From positions 1,240,001 to 1,304,000 of the forward strand of contig CM066291.1 in the NCBI GenBank assembly GCA_033816765.1: a DNA stretch of 64,000 bases. The letters run 5' to 3'. Each line of letters starts with the position of its first letter. The stretch's first letter is position 1. The notes beneath the pieces were generated by a model that saw nothing but the letters and a program-made list of their open reading frames with translations, made no database searches and had not been told where the DNA came from. Both the position numbers and the translations under genes were made by a program. The DNA comes from Nothopassalora personata. Taxonomy: Eukaryota > Ascomycota > Dothideomycetes > Mycosphaerellales > Mycosphaerellaceae. Positions 9,641-19,747 of the stretch are shown piece by piece.

Positions 9641-11340
9641 AGTTCATCTACGACTAGTAGGTCGTAGGCGTGCTATATATTACGACATCCCTTAACAGTA
9701 GGTAGATACCTCGTTAAGTTCGCCTAAGTCGATTACCTACTCCGCTTTACTTTCTCCGAATAAGACCTAATATGTCCTAGTAGCCTTCTCCGTTTAGCTA
9801 GACCGTGCGTCCTAAGGGCTATACTCTATTAAATACCTAAAGTTAGGAGGGGGCTTAGAATAATTAGGAGGCGTGACCTTAGTTACCCTAGTATAGTCCC
9901 TACCTATCTATTACTTACGTAGTACGGGAATCTTATACTAGTTATTAAACTCGATTAGCCTATAATATTCTTCGAGTAGAGGGAGCATATAGAGCAGTTT
10001 CGGTTTACTATAGTCCCTCCGAAAGTTAAACTTAGTAGGACGCGGATCGCCTTCTTTCCCTAGATACTACTAGTTATTCGGGGCGAGGTATACGTAGCCC
10101 CGGGATATTAAGGACCTTATCGCCCTATAATTACTAGCCTAGTGCTTTAAACTACTACAGTTATAGTAATAACTATCTATCGCTTTAGACTGTTCGCGAT
10201 TCTACGATAGGGGACGTTATATTACGTAAACCTATAGTTTAGTATCTAGGTTGTGCCTCTCTAGTTATATAGAGCGTTAGTTCTCGCTTAGGTAGAAGGT
10301 ACCCGCGTCCGCGACGCGACCGCGCTAGTATATACGTATGCTTATTTTAGCTACCTTCTAGATTAGGTTATTATTAATAATAGTCCTAGAGGTAGCCTTC
10401 TTAAGCGTATTAATCTTAGGCTTAAGGCGCGGCATTTACTTTACTACTAAGCGGTATAGCTAAGGTAAAGTAAGAGAGAAATCTATATATATAGCTTTCT
10501 ATCCCTCCTTACTATATACGATGCTAGCAGCTTTATCGAGGATCCTCTAAAAGTCCCTAAACTTCTTAGGTTACTTTAGGTAAAGCCCGTAAGCCTTATA
10601 GACCGCTTTCGTAACTGCCTCTAGCAATCCCTAAAGGAGGAGGCAACTCCGGGAGCTATTATCTAAATCCTTAGGTTCAATTAGGTTACTTAAGGATATA
10701 AATAGGCGGATAAATTCCTTTATATCTTATTCTTCGGGCCTCTTACCTTACTACGCCCTAATAATCTCCTTAAGGTATTCCCGACTCCCTAACATCGAGT
10801 AGGCGTTAAACCTTAAGAACTCTAATAAGAACGCTCTCCTAAAACGTACCTTGTTAGTAAGCTACCTAGGTAGTCTTATAACTACGCGCCGGATAGTAGT
10901 TTCGCAATTGCGCTTAAACCTACCCTAGAAATTATCCTTCTTAATAGATGCCCGAGGCGGATACTAGTCTATTAGGTCGCTAAACCGCTCCTAGAACTTA
11001 GTAGCATTAGTACCATTAAAGAACGGATTCTTAGCACCTCCTAGAGGCGGAAAGCGAGGGCTAGCGTTTTCTATTACTACTGCTAATTGTCTAAAGAGGG
11101 CAGTTATAGTATCTATTCCAATTATGCTGTTTATTCCTATACCTATACCTAATTTAGCGGCGTTAGTTCCGCTTCTCCCTTCTTTACTAGATTTAGGTGT
11201 TTCCCCTTCCTCCGATTCCTCTATCCCCTTATAAGGGATAGAATCCCTATAGACCCCTTCTATTCTCGTAGGGTTTATAGGCTGTTCGTAGCCTCTACCT
11301 ATGTCGGTAAAGGTACTAAGTTTTTCTAGTAATGTAGCCG
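9641..11340 (-). pseudogene. RIPed Gag-like ORF of another retroelement
   Basis: The minus strand from about 11,290 reads as a protein with few stops, nearly all at expected Gln or Trp positions. It includes RFPPLGGAKNPFFNGTNATK near 11,020-11,070, then a Leu/Arg-rich helical part (near 10,880, LTNKVRFRRAFLLEFLRFNA) and a basic end near 9650. The layout (low-complexity start, a P-F-N/G-G-T segment, then a long helical part) resembles fungal LTR-element Gag proteins. No zinc knuckle was seen and no matching minus-strand pol follows, so it is a fragment. An unrelated host gene caught by RIP is possible but less likely. Confidence 0.45.
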
Positions 11341-12179
11341 TATCTATTGTTACGTAGTGCTTACTTTAGAATGCGCTAATACTAGTTATTACTTAATAGG
11401 ACCTTATAACCGTAATTATTACTAAATACGTTAGACCTTAAGTGTTTTTAACCTTAGTCGACCTTAACCGTGAACCTTAACCTTAAACCTTAACCTTAAG
11501 TAATAACCTTAACAGTGAACCTTAGACCTTAAACCGTAATTTTAACCTTATAAACTAGATGCTAATACGCTACCGGGTGTATACTTAATACCTCCCCTTA
11601 TTAACTACTAAAATAATGTCTACTAATCACCCTATATAGGCCTGTCCGAGTTGTAGTAGTATAGAGCGGCGCTTATGTAAGTAGAGATATTTACCGGTCC
11701 CGGGACCGGGAAATTAGGTTACGTAATAAGTAGCGTAGTAGCTAGATAAAACAAGAGCATTAGCAGACCTAAACCCCTGTACCCTCTACTCGAGAGGTAT
11801 AAATTGAATTGTTACCTTAATGCGTATACGCTTATAATGCTTAACTACGTAGTATATATCTTAATAGCTATACTAGGTCCTACTAGCTTACCTAAATGTC
11901 CAATTAAACCTAAATGAAATTTAGGTAAGTTGCACCTAAGGGACCCCCTCTAAACCTAAGGTTAACATAACCTATTAGTCGTTAATAGTAGTAGAGCATA
12001 GGTCGGGGAAGAGTAACCTAGCCGATACGCTATTACGACGTAGTAACTACGTACGCGTAGCGTAGTAGACGTCGAACTTACTTCCTACGCTATAAAGTAA
12101 GCTGTCTTTCTAAAAGGAATTCCTATTAAGAGAGGACGAGCCTATAGTAAGGCTCGTAACCGCTACCTACGAGAAGATA
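11341..12179. other. RIPed unassigned stretch with degenerate CCTTAA repeats
   Basis: Between 11,430 and 11,560 the motif AACCTTA/ACCTTAA recurs about a dozen times, imperfectly, with sporadic GTGAACC. It does not match the usual fungal telomere unit (TTAGGG/CCCTAA). An inverted repeat CGGTCCCGGGACCG lies near 11,695-11,710. No coding signal is seen. Confidence 0.4.
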
Positions 12180-12554
12180 TAGGATAAGGCGACGATAATA
12201 GTAGTAGGAGCCTACGAGCCGTAGGGGACCCGATCGCTACTAGTAAGAGTATGCGCTATAATAATATAGGGCGGCCTAGGTAAACTACTTATACTACTAA
12301 TAAAAATCGTATAGGGGAGAGACGATAGGTGCGTCGTATACTTATCGTAGGCGCCTAGCGAAGGGGACGCTAAGGACTAGTATATAAAAGACGGGTTAGT
12401 CTATCGCGGGAATACGATTATAGTACCCGAAGACTATATAGTAAGAGTATAGCTACTCTATATACATTATAACGACCTACTAGTAGGGCACTTTAGTAAG
12501 GTAAAGACTAAAGAGCTACTACGACGTTATTACTAGTAGGAATTACTTAGTAAG
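12180..12554 (+). pseudogene. RIPed gypsy pol (element C), RNase H/integrase junction
   Basis: The plus strand near 12,380-12,540 reads GLVYRGNTIIVPEDY and then a leader with HYND...GHF...LLRR, the usual text before and inside the zinc-binding domain of Ty3/gypsy integrase. Stops are at RIP-prone codons. The gene is interrupted at 12,555 by a solo LTR and continues at 12,874. Confidence 0.7.
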
Positions 12555-12873
12555 TGTTACGGATCGGTCTGGGGAAGCCCGTAGCCAACCAATCGATGCC
12601 AGCAGACCAGCGGATGCACCCGATATGCAGAGTGCTCTCAGTGCTCTCGGGTGCTCTCTCGAGAGAGCAGAGAGAGCAGAGAGAGCAGGAAAGATCACGC
12701 CAAGACACGGCACTATATAGACGACGCTCTTTTGCAAGTAGATAGGAGCCTCGTGCTCAACTCATTTTAAGTATACACCATATACTGTTTGGAACCACTA
12801 CCTTCATAACTGATTGAGACATCCCTGCAAAGATCCAAGCCCGAGTTGTGATAACGTACAGCGGTTCCTAACA
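12555..12873. repeat. Un-RIPed solo LTR with GTAAG target duplication
   Basis: This 319-bp sequence begins TGTTACGGATCGG and ends GGTTCCTAACA, and is flanked on both sides by GTAAG (12,550-12,554 and 12,874-12,878). CpA and TpG are present at normal levels, unlike the sequence on either side, so it arrived after RIP acted on its host. A purine-rich GAGAGAGCA tandem lies at about 12,658-12,687 and a TATA-like CTATATAG near 12,713. It differs from the LTRs of the two chromoviruses. A solo LTR is what remains after recombination between the two LTRs of a full element. Confidence 0.9.
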
Positions 12874-13685
12874 GTAAGGAAGTAAGGGAGTATGTTAGAA
12901 ACTATAGGGCTTATTAGACCTCGAAGGCGAGGCGCTATCGACCCTACGACGAGCTATAGCTACTACCTAGGCTAGACGGTCCATAGTAGGAAATTACTAT
13001 AGATTTCATTACGGACCTACCGCTAAGTAAGCGAGGAGAATACGTATATAATGCGATCCTAGTAATCGTCGACCGCTACTCTAAAATGAACTTATATATT
13101 CCTACGACTAAGACATATATAGCGGCGGAGCTTACGAGGATCTTACGAGACGAAGTCGTACGGTATTATAGTATACTAGCGGGCATAGTAAGTAACCGCG
13201 GGTTAGTATTTACGAGCAAGTTCTAGAGTAACTTCTACTTCGAGGTGTAGGTAAAGCGTAAGCTATCTATAGCTTTCTACCCTTAGACTAACGGCTAGAC
13301 TAAGAGGGTAAACTAAACCTTAGAATAGTACCTTCGTTATTACTATAGCGAGAACTAGATAGAGTAGGCTAAGTAGCTAGCTATTACTAAATTTGTATGT
13401 AATAATAGCGTCTACCCTACGCTACGTATAAGCCTATTCGAGATAGCGTATAGTTAGAGACCTAAGATTACTCTAACACCTATAGAATCTCGAGGCGAGA
13501 TCCGGGAAGGGGAGGTACTAGTAGCGGTAGACTTAGTTAACCGTATACGAGAGATACGCGCTACGCTTACGAAGCGTTAGGAAATCGCAGTAGCCAATTA
13601 GACTCGCTACTATAATAAGACTTATAAGGCTAAGAGCTATCGCGTAGGCGACATAGTCTTATTATCTACGAAGAACTTAAGGTTA
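12874..13685 (+). pseudogene. RIPed gypsy integrase core (element C)
   Basis: Continuing after the solo LTR, the plus strand reads an integrase core: a DFITDLP-like stretch near 12,997-13,020, then D-R-Y-S-K near 13,070, and HPQTDGQTE-like text near 13,280-13,320, all with RIP-type stops. It is closely similar to bases 1-560 of the window. It is cut off at 13,685 by the 5' LTR of the young chromovirus. Confidence 0.8.
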
Positions 13686-14120
13686 TGTTACGGTTCGGAT
13701 GAAGGACGGTGCAGGACGTGGCATGGGGAGGAAGAATCAGAAGACACGAACCAATCGCTAGGAAGAGAAAGGGACCCCACGTCCGGGTCACGTGCACGAC
13801 CGCGCGCTTAGTGCATGGTCGAACACGACCGCAGAAGTAGCGTATGGACGTACACGACCACACGACCAGACGACCGGTCGAGTGGACAGACGGACATCTA
13901 ACACCGGATGGCATACGAACCTCCTTTGTATTTAGGAACGCTAGAAACCCTTATGGTTCTGATGCGTTCAACTCATGTTACTATCTCACTGATTGGAATA
14001 CAACTCTTATTCCTATCATCTATCTTCGCTCAGCTTGCTTCAGCCTCTCCAAAGAATAATACCGCCACGTGACTTGACTTATCTCTCTTTTGAGATTAGC
14101 CCTGGAACGAGACAATAACA
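13686..14120 (+). repeat. 5' LTR, 435 bp
   Basis: It starts TGTTACGG and ends AATAACA. The end was set by comparison with the RIPed relative, whose two LTRs share the same terminal bases. Its R/U5 half matches the relative; the U3 half, rich in CGACC/CACGACC motifs near 13,790-13,880, does not. Confidence 0.88.
13964..13971 (+). promoter_or_regulatory. Putative self-primer, complementary to the presumed primer-binding site
   Basis: GCGTTCAA in the LTR is the exact reverse complement of TTGAACGC at 14,123-14,130, two bases inside the internal region where a primer-binding site should lie; CTGA just upstream adds four more pairs with a bulge. No tRNA-type TGG start is seen at the LTR border. 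Tf1-like chromoviruses are known to self-prime this way. Use here is inferred. Confidence 0.4.
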
Positions 14121-14137
14121 CTTTGAACGCCCTCAGG

Positions 14138-16162
14138 ATGAGCGCTACTCAAGCAGCTGGTAGGGGAACACCCGCCCCCAGCGAAGCAGGAAGCATCCGC
14201 CGTGCGCCACCACAACAGACTACCACCACGAAGGACGATGAGTCTGATGACGATGACGAGCCTACCCCAAGGAAGAACGACGTTAAGGCTGCTAAGCCAG
14301 ACCTCTTCCACGGAGACAGAGCCAAGTTCGACGACTGGATCAATCAGATGGATATGTACCTCATGTTCAACCCAGTCGATGCCGATAAAAGGACTATCTT
14401 CGCCATCACGTACCTTCGCGGAAGTGCGCAGAACTGGATCAAACCTTACCTTAAGGAATACCTTGAAGGTATGGGACGATTAGACCCCACTGGAATGTTC
14501 AGGAGCTACACCCTTTTCAAAGAGAAGATGAAGTCAATCTTTGGAACCTCGAACGAAGTCCAACAGGCCATACGAATTATTCAACACCTAAAGCAGAAGA
14601 CGTCTACTTCAGAGTATGCCGCCAAATTCGAAGAATACGGACAAATCACCGGATGGGACCAGACGGCGTTGATGACTATGTTCCGACGTGGACTTAAGGA
14701 CTCCGTCAAGGACGAGTTGATAAGACACGGGGGACGGATCACCAACCTCGAAGAGCTAATGAAGGCGTCGATCAATATCGATGACCAGCTCTGGGAACGA
14801 CACCAGGAGAAGAAATACGACTCCAAAGTAGGAGGAATAGCAGGATACGCTCCGGATCGCAGACCCTTAGGAGGATACGTTGCGAAGGGAGAATTCTCAC
14901 GACAAAGCCAACCCTACTATGGACCACAGCCAATGGAACTGGACGTTACCCAACGAGGACGGAGGATCGTTAAGAGTAGGGGCCACGGAAAGCCCTTTAA
15001 AGGAAAAGGAAAACTCACATGCTATGCCTGTGGCAAGGAAGGCCACATGGCGCGGGATTGCCGCGGTAAAAATATGGTGCGCCGCGAGCAGTTCAATATG
15101 ATGCAACCCCGAACTAGTAAATCTGAGAGCAGCGTTGGATCTCGGGGAGATACCGACTATACTCGGAGAGTGGGGGAGAGAGCTAGCAACAGAAGCACGA
15201 CGCCTCTCCTGGACCCCTCAGAAGGACGAGGAGGATACCATGGGCAGCAAATGGTGGTCATTCCATTTGATGCGAAGAACCAACCACGACAGTTCAACAT
15301 GATGACACGAAGAGTCGACTACGAGACCGAACCTGAGTCTCGAAATGGTCATGGAAGCCTTCATTGGCGATTCTGTTACCAAGACTCGTGTCAAATCCAC
15401 TACGCCGCGAAGTCAGGCGCAGGGTATTGGCCTCAGCAACCACGAGGAACCCTGGGAGCGACGCATAGGCAAGACGCCACGCTCAGAGAAGTGGACATCG
15501 ATGAATCCTACTTCAACGAAGATGGAAGCGATAAAGAAAATCAGGACCCAGGATGGAACGGATCATGGTCACCAGAACCACAGGAAGAAAGTCAAGAAAC
15601 CACCGGGCTAGATACCATCGAGGAAGAACAGGATCCGGAAGAATCAAGCGAAGAAGATTCCTCCGAAGGAGAAGAGAGCGACACTGACGACGACAACGAA
15701 CAACTTACCTTCACGGTAGATGCACCCAAGAGACTATACGACATGATCATCTACCTACAAAGAAGGCACGAGGAATTCCTACCTAAGATAGGTGGACGAA
15801 GGAGGCTACATTCCATTGAGTTTGACAAGACACTCGACACCCTACGAGGCATGGCCTGGGGATACCCACTCATGGAAACAACCGAAAACCTAGCAACCGC
15901 CATTACAGAACGACCACCTATAGGAAGCCGAATAACAGGTACCGGGTACCAAACACCGTCAGGAACATTCGTATCGAATGAATTACGCAACATAGTGCAA
16001 CACGCACGCGCACTCTACTCAGAAACGCAGAAGATCCAGGAACGCAACAGACTACAGGTGTGGACACAGGGCAACGGGCTACAGGTTCTAGCCGAAGCCT
16101 CTAGGCACGAAGCACAGCGAACCACATACCATTCGGGAAAAGGATCAGCTCCCCAGGAATGA
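14138..16162 (+). CDS. gag: Gag polyprotein of the chromovirus
   Basis: This gives 674 residues from the first ATG (14,138); the open frame reaches 16 codons further up without an ATG. The N-terminus is low complexity with an Asp-rich patch, followed by a Gag core (KAAKPDLFHGDRAKFDDWIN, about residues 50-70) and one CCHC zinc knuckle, CYACGKEGHMARDC, near residues 294-307, which in this family binds the genomic RNA. The long C-terminal part is acidic (about residues 470-530). The stop TGA overlaps the pol ATG as ATGA, so pol is in the -1 frame and may be expressed by re-initiation or frameshifting. The frame is intact. Confidence 0.9.
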   Translation: MSATQAAGRGTPAPSEAGSIRRAPPQQTTTTKDDESDDDDEPTPRKNDVKAAKPDLFHGDRAKFDDWINQMDMYLMFNPVDADKRTIFAITYLRGSAQNWIKPYLKEYLEGMGRLDPTGMFRSYTLFKEKMKSIFGTSNEVQQAIRIIQHLKQKTSTSEYAAKFEEYGQITGWDQTALMTMFRRGLKDSVKDELIRHGGRITNLEELMKASINIDDQLWERHQEKKYDSKVGGIAGYAPDRRPLGGYVAKGEFSRQSQPYYGPQPMELDVTQRGRRIVKSRGHGKPFKGKGKLTCYACGKEGHMARDCRGKNMVRREQFNMMQPRTSKSESSVGSRGDTDYTRRVGERASNRSTTPLLDPSEGRGGYHGQQMVVIPFDAKNQPRQFNMMTRRVDYETEPESRNGHGSLHWRFCYQDSCQIHYAAKSGAGYWPQQPRGTLGATHRQDATLREVDIDESYFNEDGSDKENQDPGWNGSWSPEPQEESQETTGLDTIEEEQDPEESSEEDSSEGEESDTDDDNEQLTFTVDAPKRLYDMIIYLQRRHEEFLPKIGGRRRLHSIEFDKTLDTLRGMAWGYPLMETTENLATAITERPPIGSRITGTGYQTPSGTFVSNELRNIVQHARALYSETQKIQERNRLQVWTQGNGLQVLAEASRHEAQRTTYHSGKGSAPQE

Positions 16163-19100
16163 GCGACCGGAGGGAGTTATGCAATACTCAGGCTCACGCA
16201 TCGACATCAAACACAGTTTTCCAGACACAAGCGATCGTCAACGGACACAAGACCAGTGTCATGATCGACTCAGGAGCAGCGGGGAATTTTATCTCTGAGT
16301 CTTTCACAAGAAGAAACGGGTTAGCTACCCTGAAGAAGAAATGGGGTTACGAGTTGATCGCGGTAAACGGATCATCGTTACCTAGCGTGGAATGGGAGAC
16401 GACACCATTGCCACTGGCTATCCAACAGCACCACGAGAATATTACCTTGGATGTCACTGATATGGCCAGTCATGACATAGTATTAGGTATGCCTTGGTTG
16501 AGAAAGCACAATCCAGTAATCGACTGGAGAAGAGGAGTACTCACATTTAGGGAATGCGATTGCGTTGTCGACATTCAGCCTGCGTAGTGGCAGCGTTCAC
16601 TGGCAGATGAGGCAAGGAAACAGCTAAACGAGATACAGCTTGCGCCGAACAGAAGGACAGAAGAACCACCTTCGACCGGGACAGACACTGGCGTGGGGCC
16701 GCCGGGTCACGAAGTCACTGGAAGTGATGGAAGTAACGCACCATCGAAGAATACTAACATCTCAGAGTTGAGTATTCCCAAGGAGTATCGCAAGTGGTCG
16801 CGACTCTTTGAAGAGGAGAGAGGCAAAACCGCCTTACCTAAGCACCGCCCATGGGATCATAAGATCAACATTCAGCCAGGGAAAGAGCCTCCATGGGGAC
16901 CCCTATATCAAATGTCTGAGAAAGAGCTACAGACCCTACGAGAATGGCTGAAGGAGAAGCTAGCCAAAGGATGGATAAGAAGATCCACCTCAAGTGCAGG
17001 AACTCCATGCATGTTCGTTCCAAAAGCAAACGGGAAGTTACGACTCGTACAAGACTACAGGAAGTTAAACGAGATCACGATCAAGAACCGATACCCGCTA
17101 CCCAACATCGAAGAAGCACAAGACAGATTAACCGGATCAGACTGGTACACGAAGATTGACCTACGAGATGCCTTCTACGCTATACGAATGGCGGAAGGAG
17201 AAGAATGGAAGACCGCTTTCAGGACAAGATACGGACTTTACGAATTCTTGGTTATGCCAATGGGATTGACCAACGCACCCGCATCCTGCCAGGACCTTGT
17301 TAACGAAACACTTAGAGACCTACTCGACCTATGCGTTATCGCCTACATGGACGACATACTAGTCTACACAAAAGGATCCCTACAGGAACACATAAAACAA
17401 GTCCAGGACGTCTTCGAACGACTCACGCAATCAGGATTTAAGACGGCACCCGAGAAATGCGAATTCCATAAGAAAGAAGTCAAATTCTTAGGCTTCATCA
17501 TCAGCACTACAGGGATAACGATCGACCCTGCGAAGACACAGTCAATTAGAGAGTGGCCAGAACCAAAAACAGTCAAGGACGTACAATCATTCCTTGGACT
17601 AGCGAACTACAACCGGAAATTCATCAAGGATTACGCAAAAATAGCAGCACCAATGACGATGCTTACAAGAAAGGACGTCACTTGGAAATGGGGAAAGGAA
17701 CAGATTGAAGCATTTAAGAAACTCAAGGAACAATGCGCTTCAGCCCCTACGCTTCGACTATTCGATGGTAGCAAGGAAGTCCACATCGAGACCGATGCGT
17801 CTGATATGGCAATAGGCGCATGTCTAACACAGACACACGATGGGCAGAGACACCCAGTAGCCTATTACTCCCGGAAAATGACCACAGCGGAACAGAACTA
17901 CGACATCCATGATAAAGAGCTTCTAGCCATTGTTGCTGCTATGCAACATTGGAGAGTATATGTCGAGGGCCCACCGAAGTTAACGATTCTTTCTGACCAC
18001 AAGAATCTTACGTACTTTACGACGACGAAAGAACTTACTCGAAGGCAAGCCCGCTGGTCGGAGCTGCTGGGACAGTATAAGTTCGAAATTAAATATACTC
18101 CAGGACGAGAGAATGGCCGCGCCGACGCGCTGAGCCGAAGAAGCGACTACATGGAAGGAAAAGAACCAGTGCAACATAAGATATTAAAGACAAAACCCGA
18201 CGGAAGTCTTAGTGCCAACACAAGAGAATTCAATAACATCGTACGGATACTAGGCGACAGGGACGAACAATTCCCTATATCGCAAGGAAAATACCAAGTA
18301 CCTAAGGATCGAGAAGAAGAATGCATACGACAACATCACGACGGACCAAATTACGGACACCCCGGAACTTCAAAAACAATGGACCTAATACAACGCAGTT
18401 TCTCATTCCCACAGATGAGACTTAAGGTGTCACGCTATATTAAACAATGCGTACACTGCTAACGAAACAAGACTGCGAGACATGCAAAATACGGTCACCT
18501 ACAGTTCAGGACACCACCGACAAAACCATGGGACGAAGTCACAATGGACTTTATTACGAAACTCCCACCGTCAAAGGATCAAGTTACGAAACAACCATAC
18601 GACATGATACTAGTCATGGTTGATAGACTTACGAAATACGCACACTTCATTCCTGCATCGGAAACGTACAATGCAGAGCAGCTCGGATACCTTGTACTGG
18701 ACAGACTTATCCGATACCACGGATTCCCCCAAGCATTTATAACGGACAGAGACAAGCTATTCACATCAAACTACTGGAAGACGCTTATGGGAACGATCGG
18801 AATTAAACACAAGCTGTCAACAGCATATCATCCGGAGACAGACGGACAAACCGAAAGGATGAATCAAACGCTGGAACAATACCTACGACACTACATCAAC
18901 TATGCACAAGACAACTGGGTTTCATTACTGCCAATGGCGCAGATTGCACTGAACAACCACAAATCGGAGAAAACTTCAACGACGCCATTTTATGCGAACT
19001 TTGGTAAAGATCCTAACCTATTTGGAACACCTGGATCCCATCCACAAGCCGAGAGAGCAATCGTGACGACGGATACTCTTAAGGAAGTGCACAAAGAAAC

Positions 19101-19584
19101 ACGCAAGGCGATCGAAGATGCACAACGAAAACTGTCTCAACAACGGCAGGACACGAGAAAAATGGCACCTCTGCTAAAAGAGGGGGATAAGGTCTATCTC
19201 CTCACAAAAAACTTGAGAACAAGAAGACAGACCAAGAAACTGGATCACGTCAAGGTCGGACCATTTTTAATCGACAAAGTCGTAGGACCAGTTAACTATC
19301 GACTACGACTACCACCTGACGCAAAAATCCACCCAGTCTTCCATATCTCCAAGTTGGAACCCGCAGACGCCGAAACACCCTGCCAGGAGAGCTTCCATTT
19401 CGAACCGGAAGCAGAAAACGAATTCGGAGTCGAAAGAATCCTAGATAAGAAAGGTCAGCGATACCTTGTCAAATGGAAAGGATACGACGAATCAGAAAAT
19501 ACCTGGGAACCAAAACAAAACCTACGAAACTGTCAGCAAAAGATCCAGGAATACTACAAGACCAAAAAACGGCCAGCCTACTAG
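16159..19584 (+). pseudogene. pol: Pol polyprotein with two in-frame stops: protease, RT, RNase H, integrase, chromodomain
   Basis: One continuous frame spans 16,159-19,584 apart from TAG at 16,585-16,587 and TAA at 18,460-18,462. Domains in order: retropepsin-like protease (MIDSGAAGNFIS, about residue 34); reverse transcriptase with the catalytic YMDD near residue 395; RNase H (ETDASDMAIGA); integrase zinc-binding HHCC, whose last Cys directly precedes the TAA; integrase core with MDFIT, ITDRDKLF and HPETDGQTERMNQ; and a C-terminal chromodomain (RYLVKWKGYDESENTWEP) that in chromoviruses targets insertion to marked chromatin. TAA has the form expected from CAA to TAA. The RIPed relative shares the TAA but not the TAG. 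Confidence 0.88.
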
Positions 19585-19610
19585 TCACCGATTGGCGACC
19601 AGTCGGCTGG
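19573..19610. other. Imperfect hairpin after the pol stop
   Basis: CCAGCC pairs with GGCTGG, and the inner arms TACTAGTCACC and GGCGACCAGTC pair with three mismatches around a GATT loop. It overlaps the pol stop and abuts the tRNA-like sequence. The RIPed relative has a comparable hairpin at the same place. Confidence 0.55.
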
Positions 19611-19613
19611 AAG

Positions 19614-19687
19614 CAACCAGAGTAGGAATCGAACCTACGACCTCAAGAGTGTAGACAGCTTGCGCTCTACCACTGAGCTACATGACC
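19614..19687 (-). ncRNA. tRNA-like sequence with Pol III A and B boxes, antisense to the element
   Basis: On the minus strand TAGCTCAGTGGTAGAGCG is a perfect A box/D arm and GGTTCGATTCC a perfect B box inside a 5-bp T stem (GTAGG/CCTAC). The acceptor stem is weak here (G-U pairs and one mismatch), although the RIPed relative keeps a full 7-bp stem. The anticodon arm is a 4-bp CAAG/CTTG stem with an 11-nt loop, so it is unlikely to work as a normal tRNA. It lies about 60 bp past the end of the antisense ORF. It could be a captured tRNA, an internal Pol III promoter, or a TFIIIC-binding site. Confidence 0.7.
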
Positions 19688-19747
19688 AGGTTTAATAAGG
19701 GAAACGGAGAACTTACACGAACATATCTCCTATGAGAAACCAAACAC

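Noticed and set aside
11430..11560. Telomere repeat or chromosome end
   Set aside because: The unit AACCTTA does not equal CCCTAA and the sequence continues into further transposon DNA on both sides.
12600..12700. CRISPR-like or satellite repeat from the GAGAGAGCA run
   Set aside because: A short simple tandem inside a solo LTR, with no spacers; the organism is eukaryotic.
13666..14059. Open frames of 82 and 71 codons on both strands in the LTR, repeated at 20,364-20,790
   Set aside because: They lie in the LTR, occur on both strands over the same bases, and have no protein character; identical copies reflect LTR identity.
19614..19687. A normal host tRNA gene
   Set aside because: The anticodon arm does not form a 5-bp stem with a 7-nt loop, the acceptor stem is weak, and it lies inside a retroelement.
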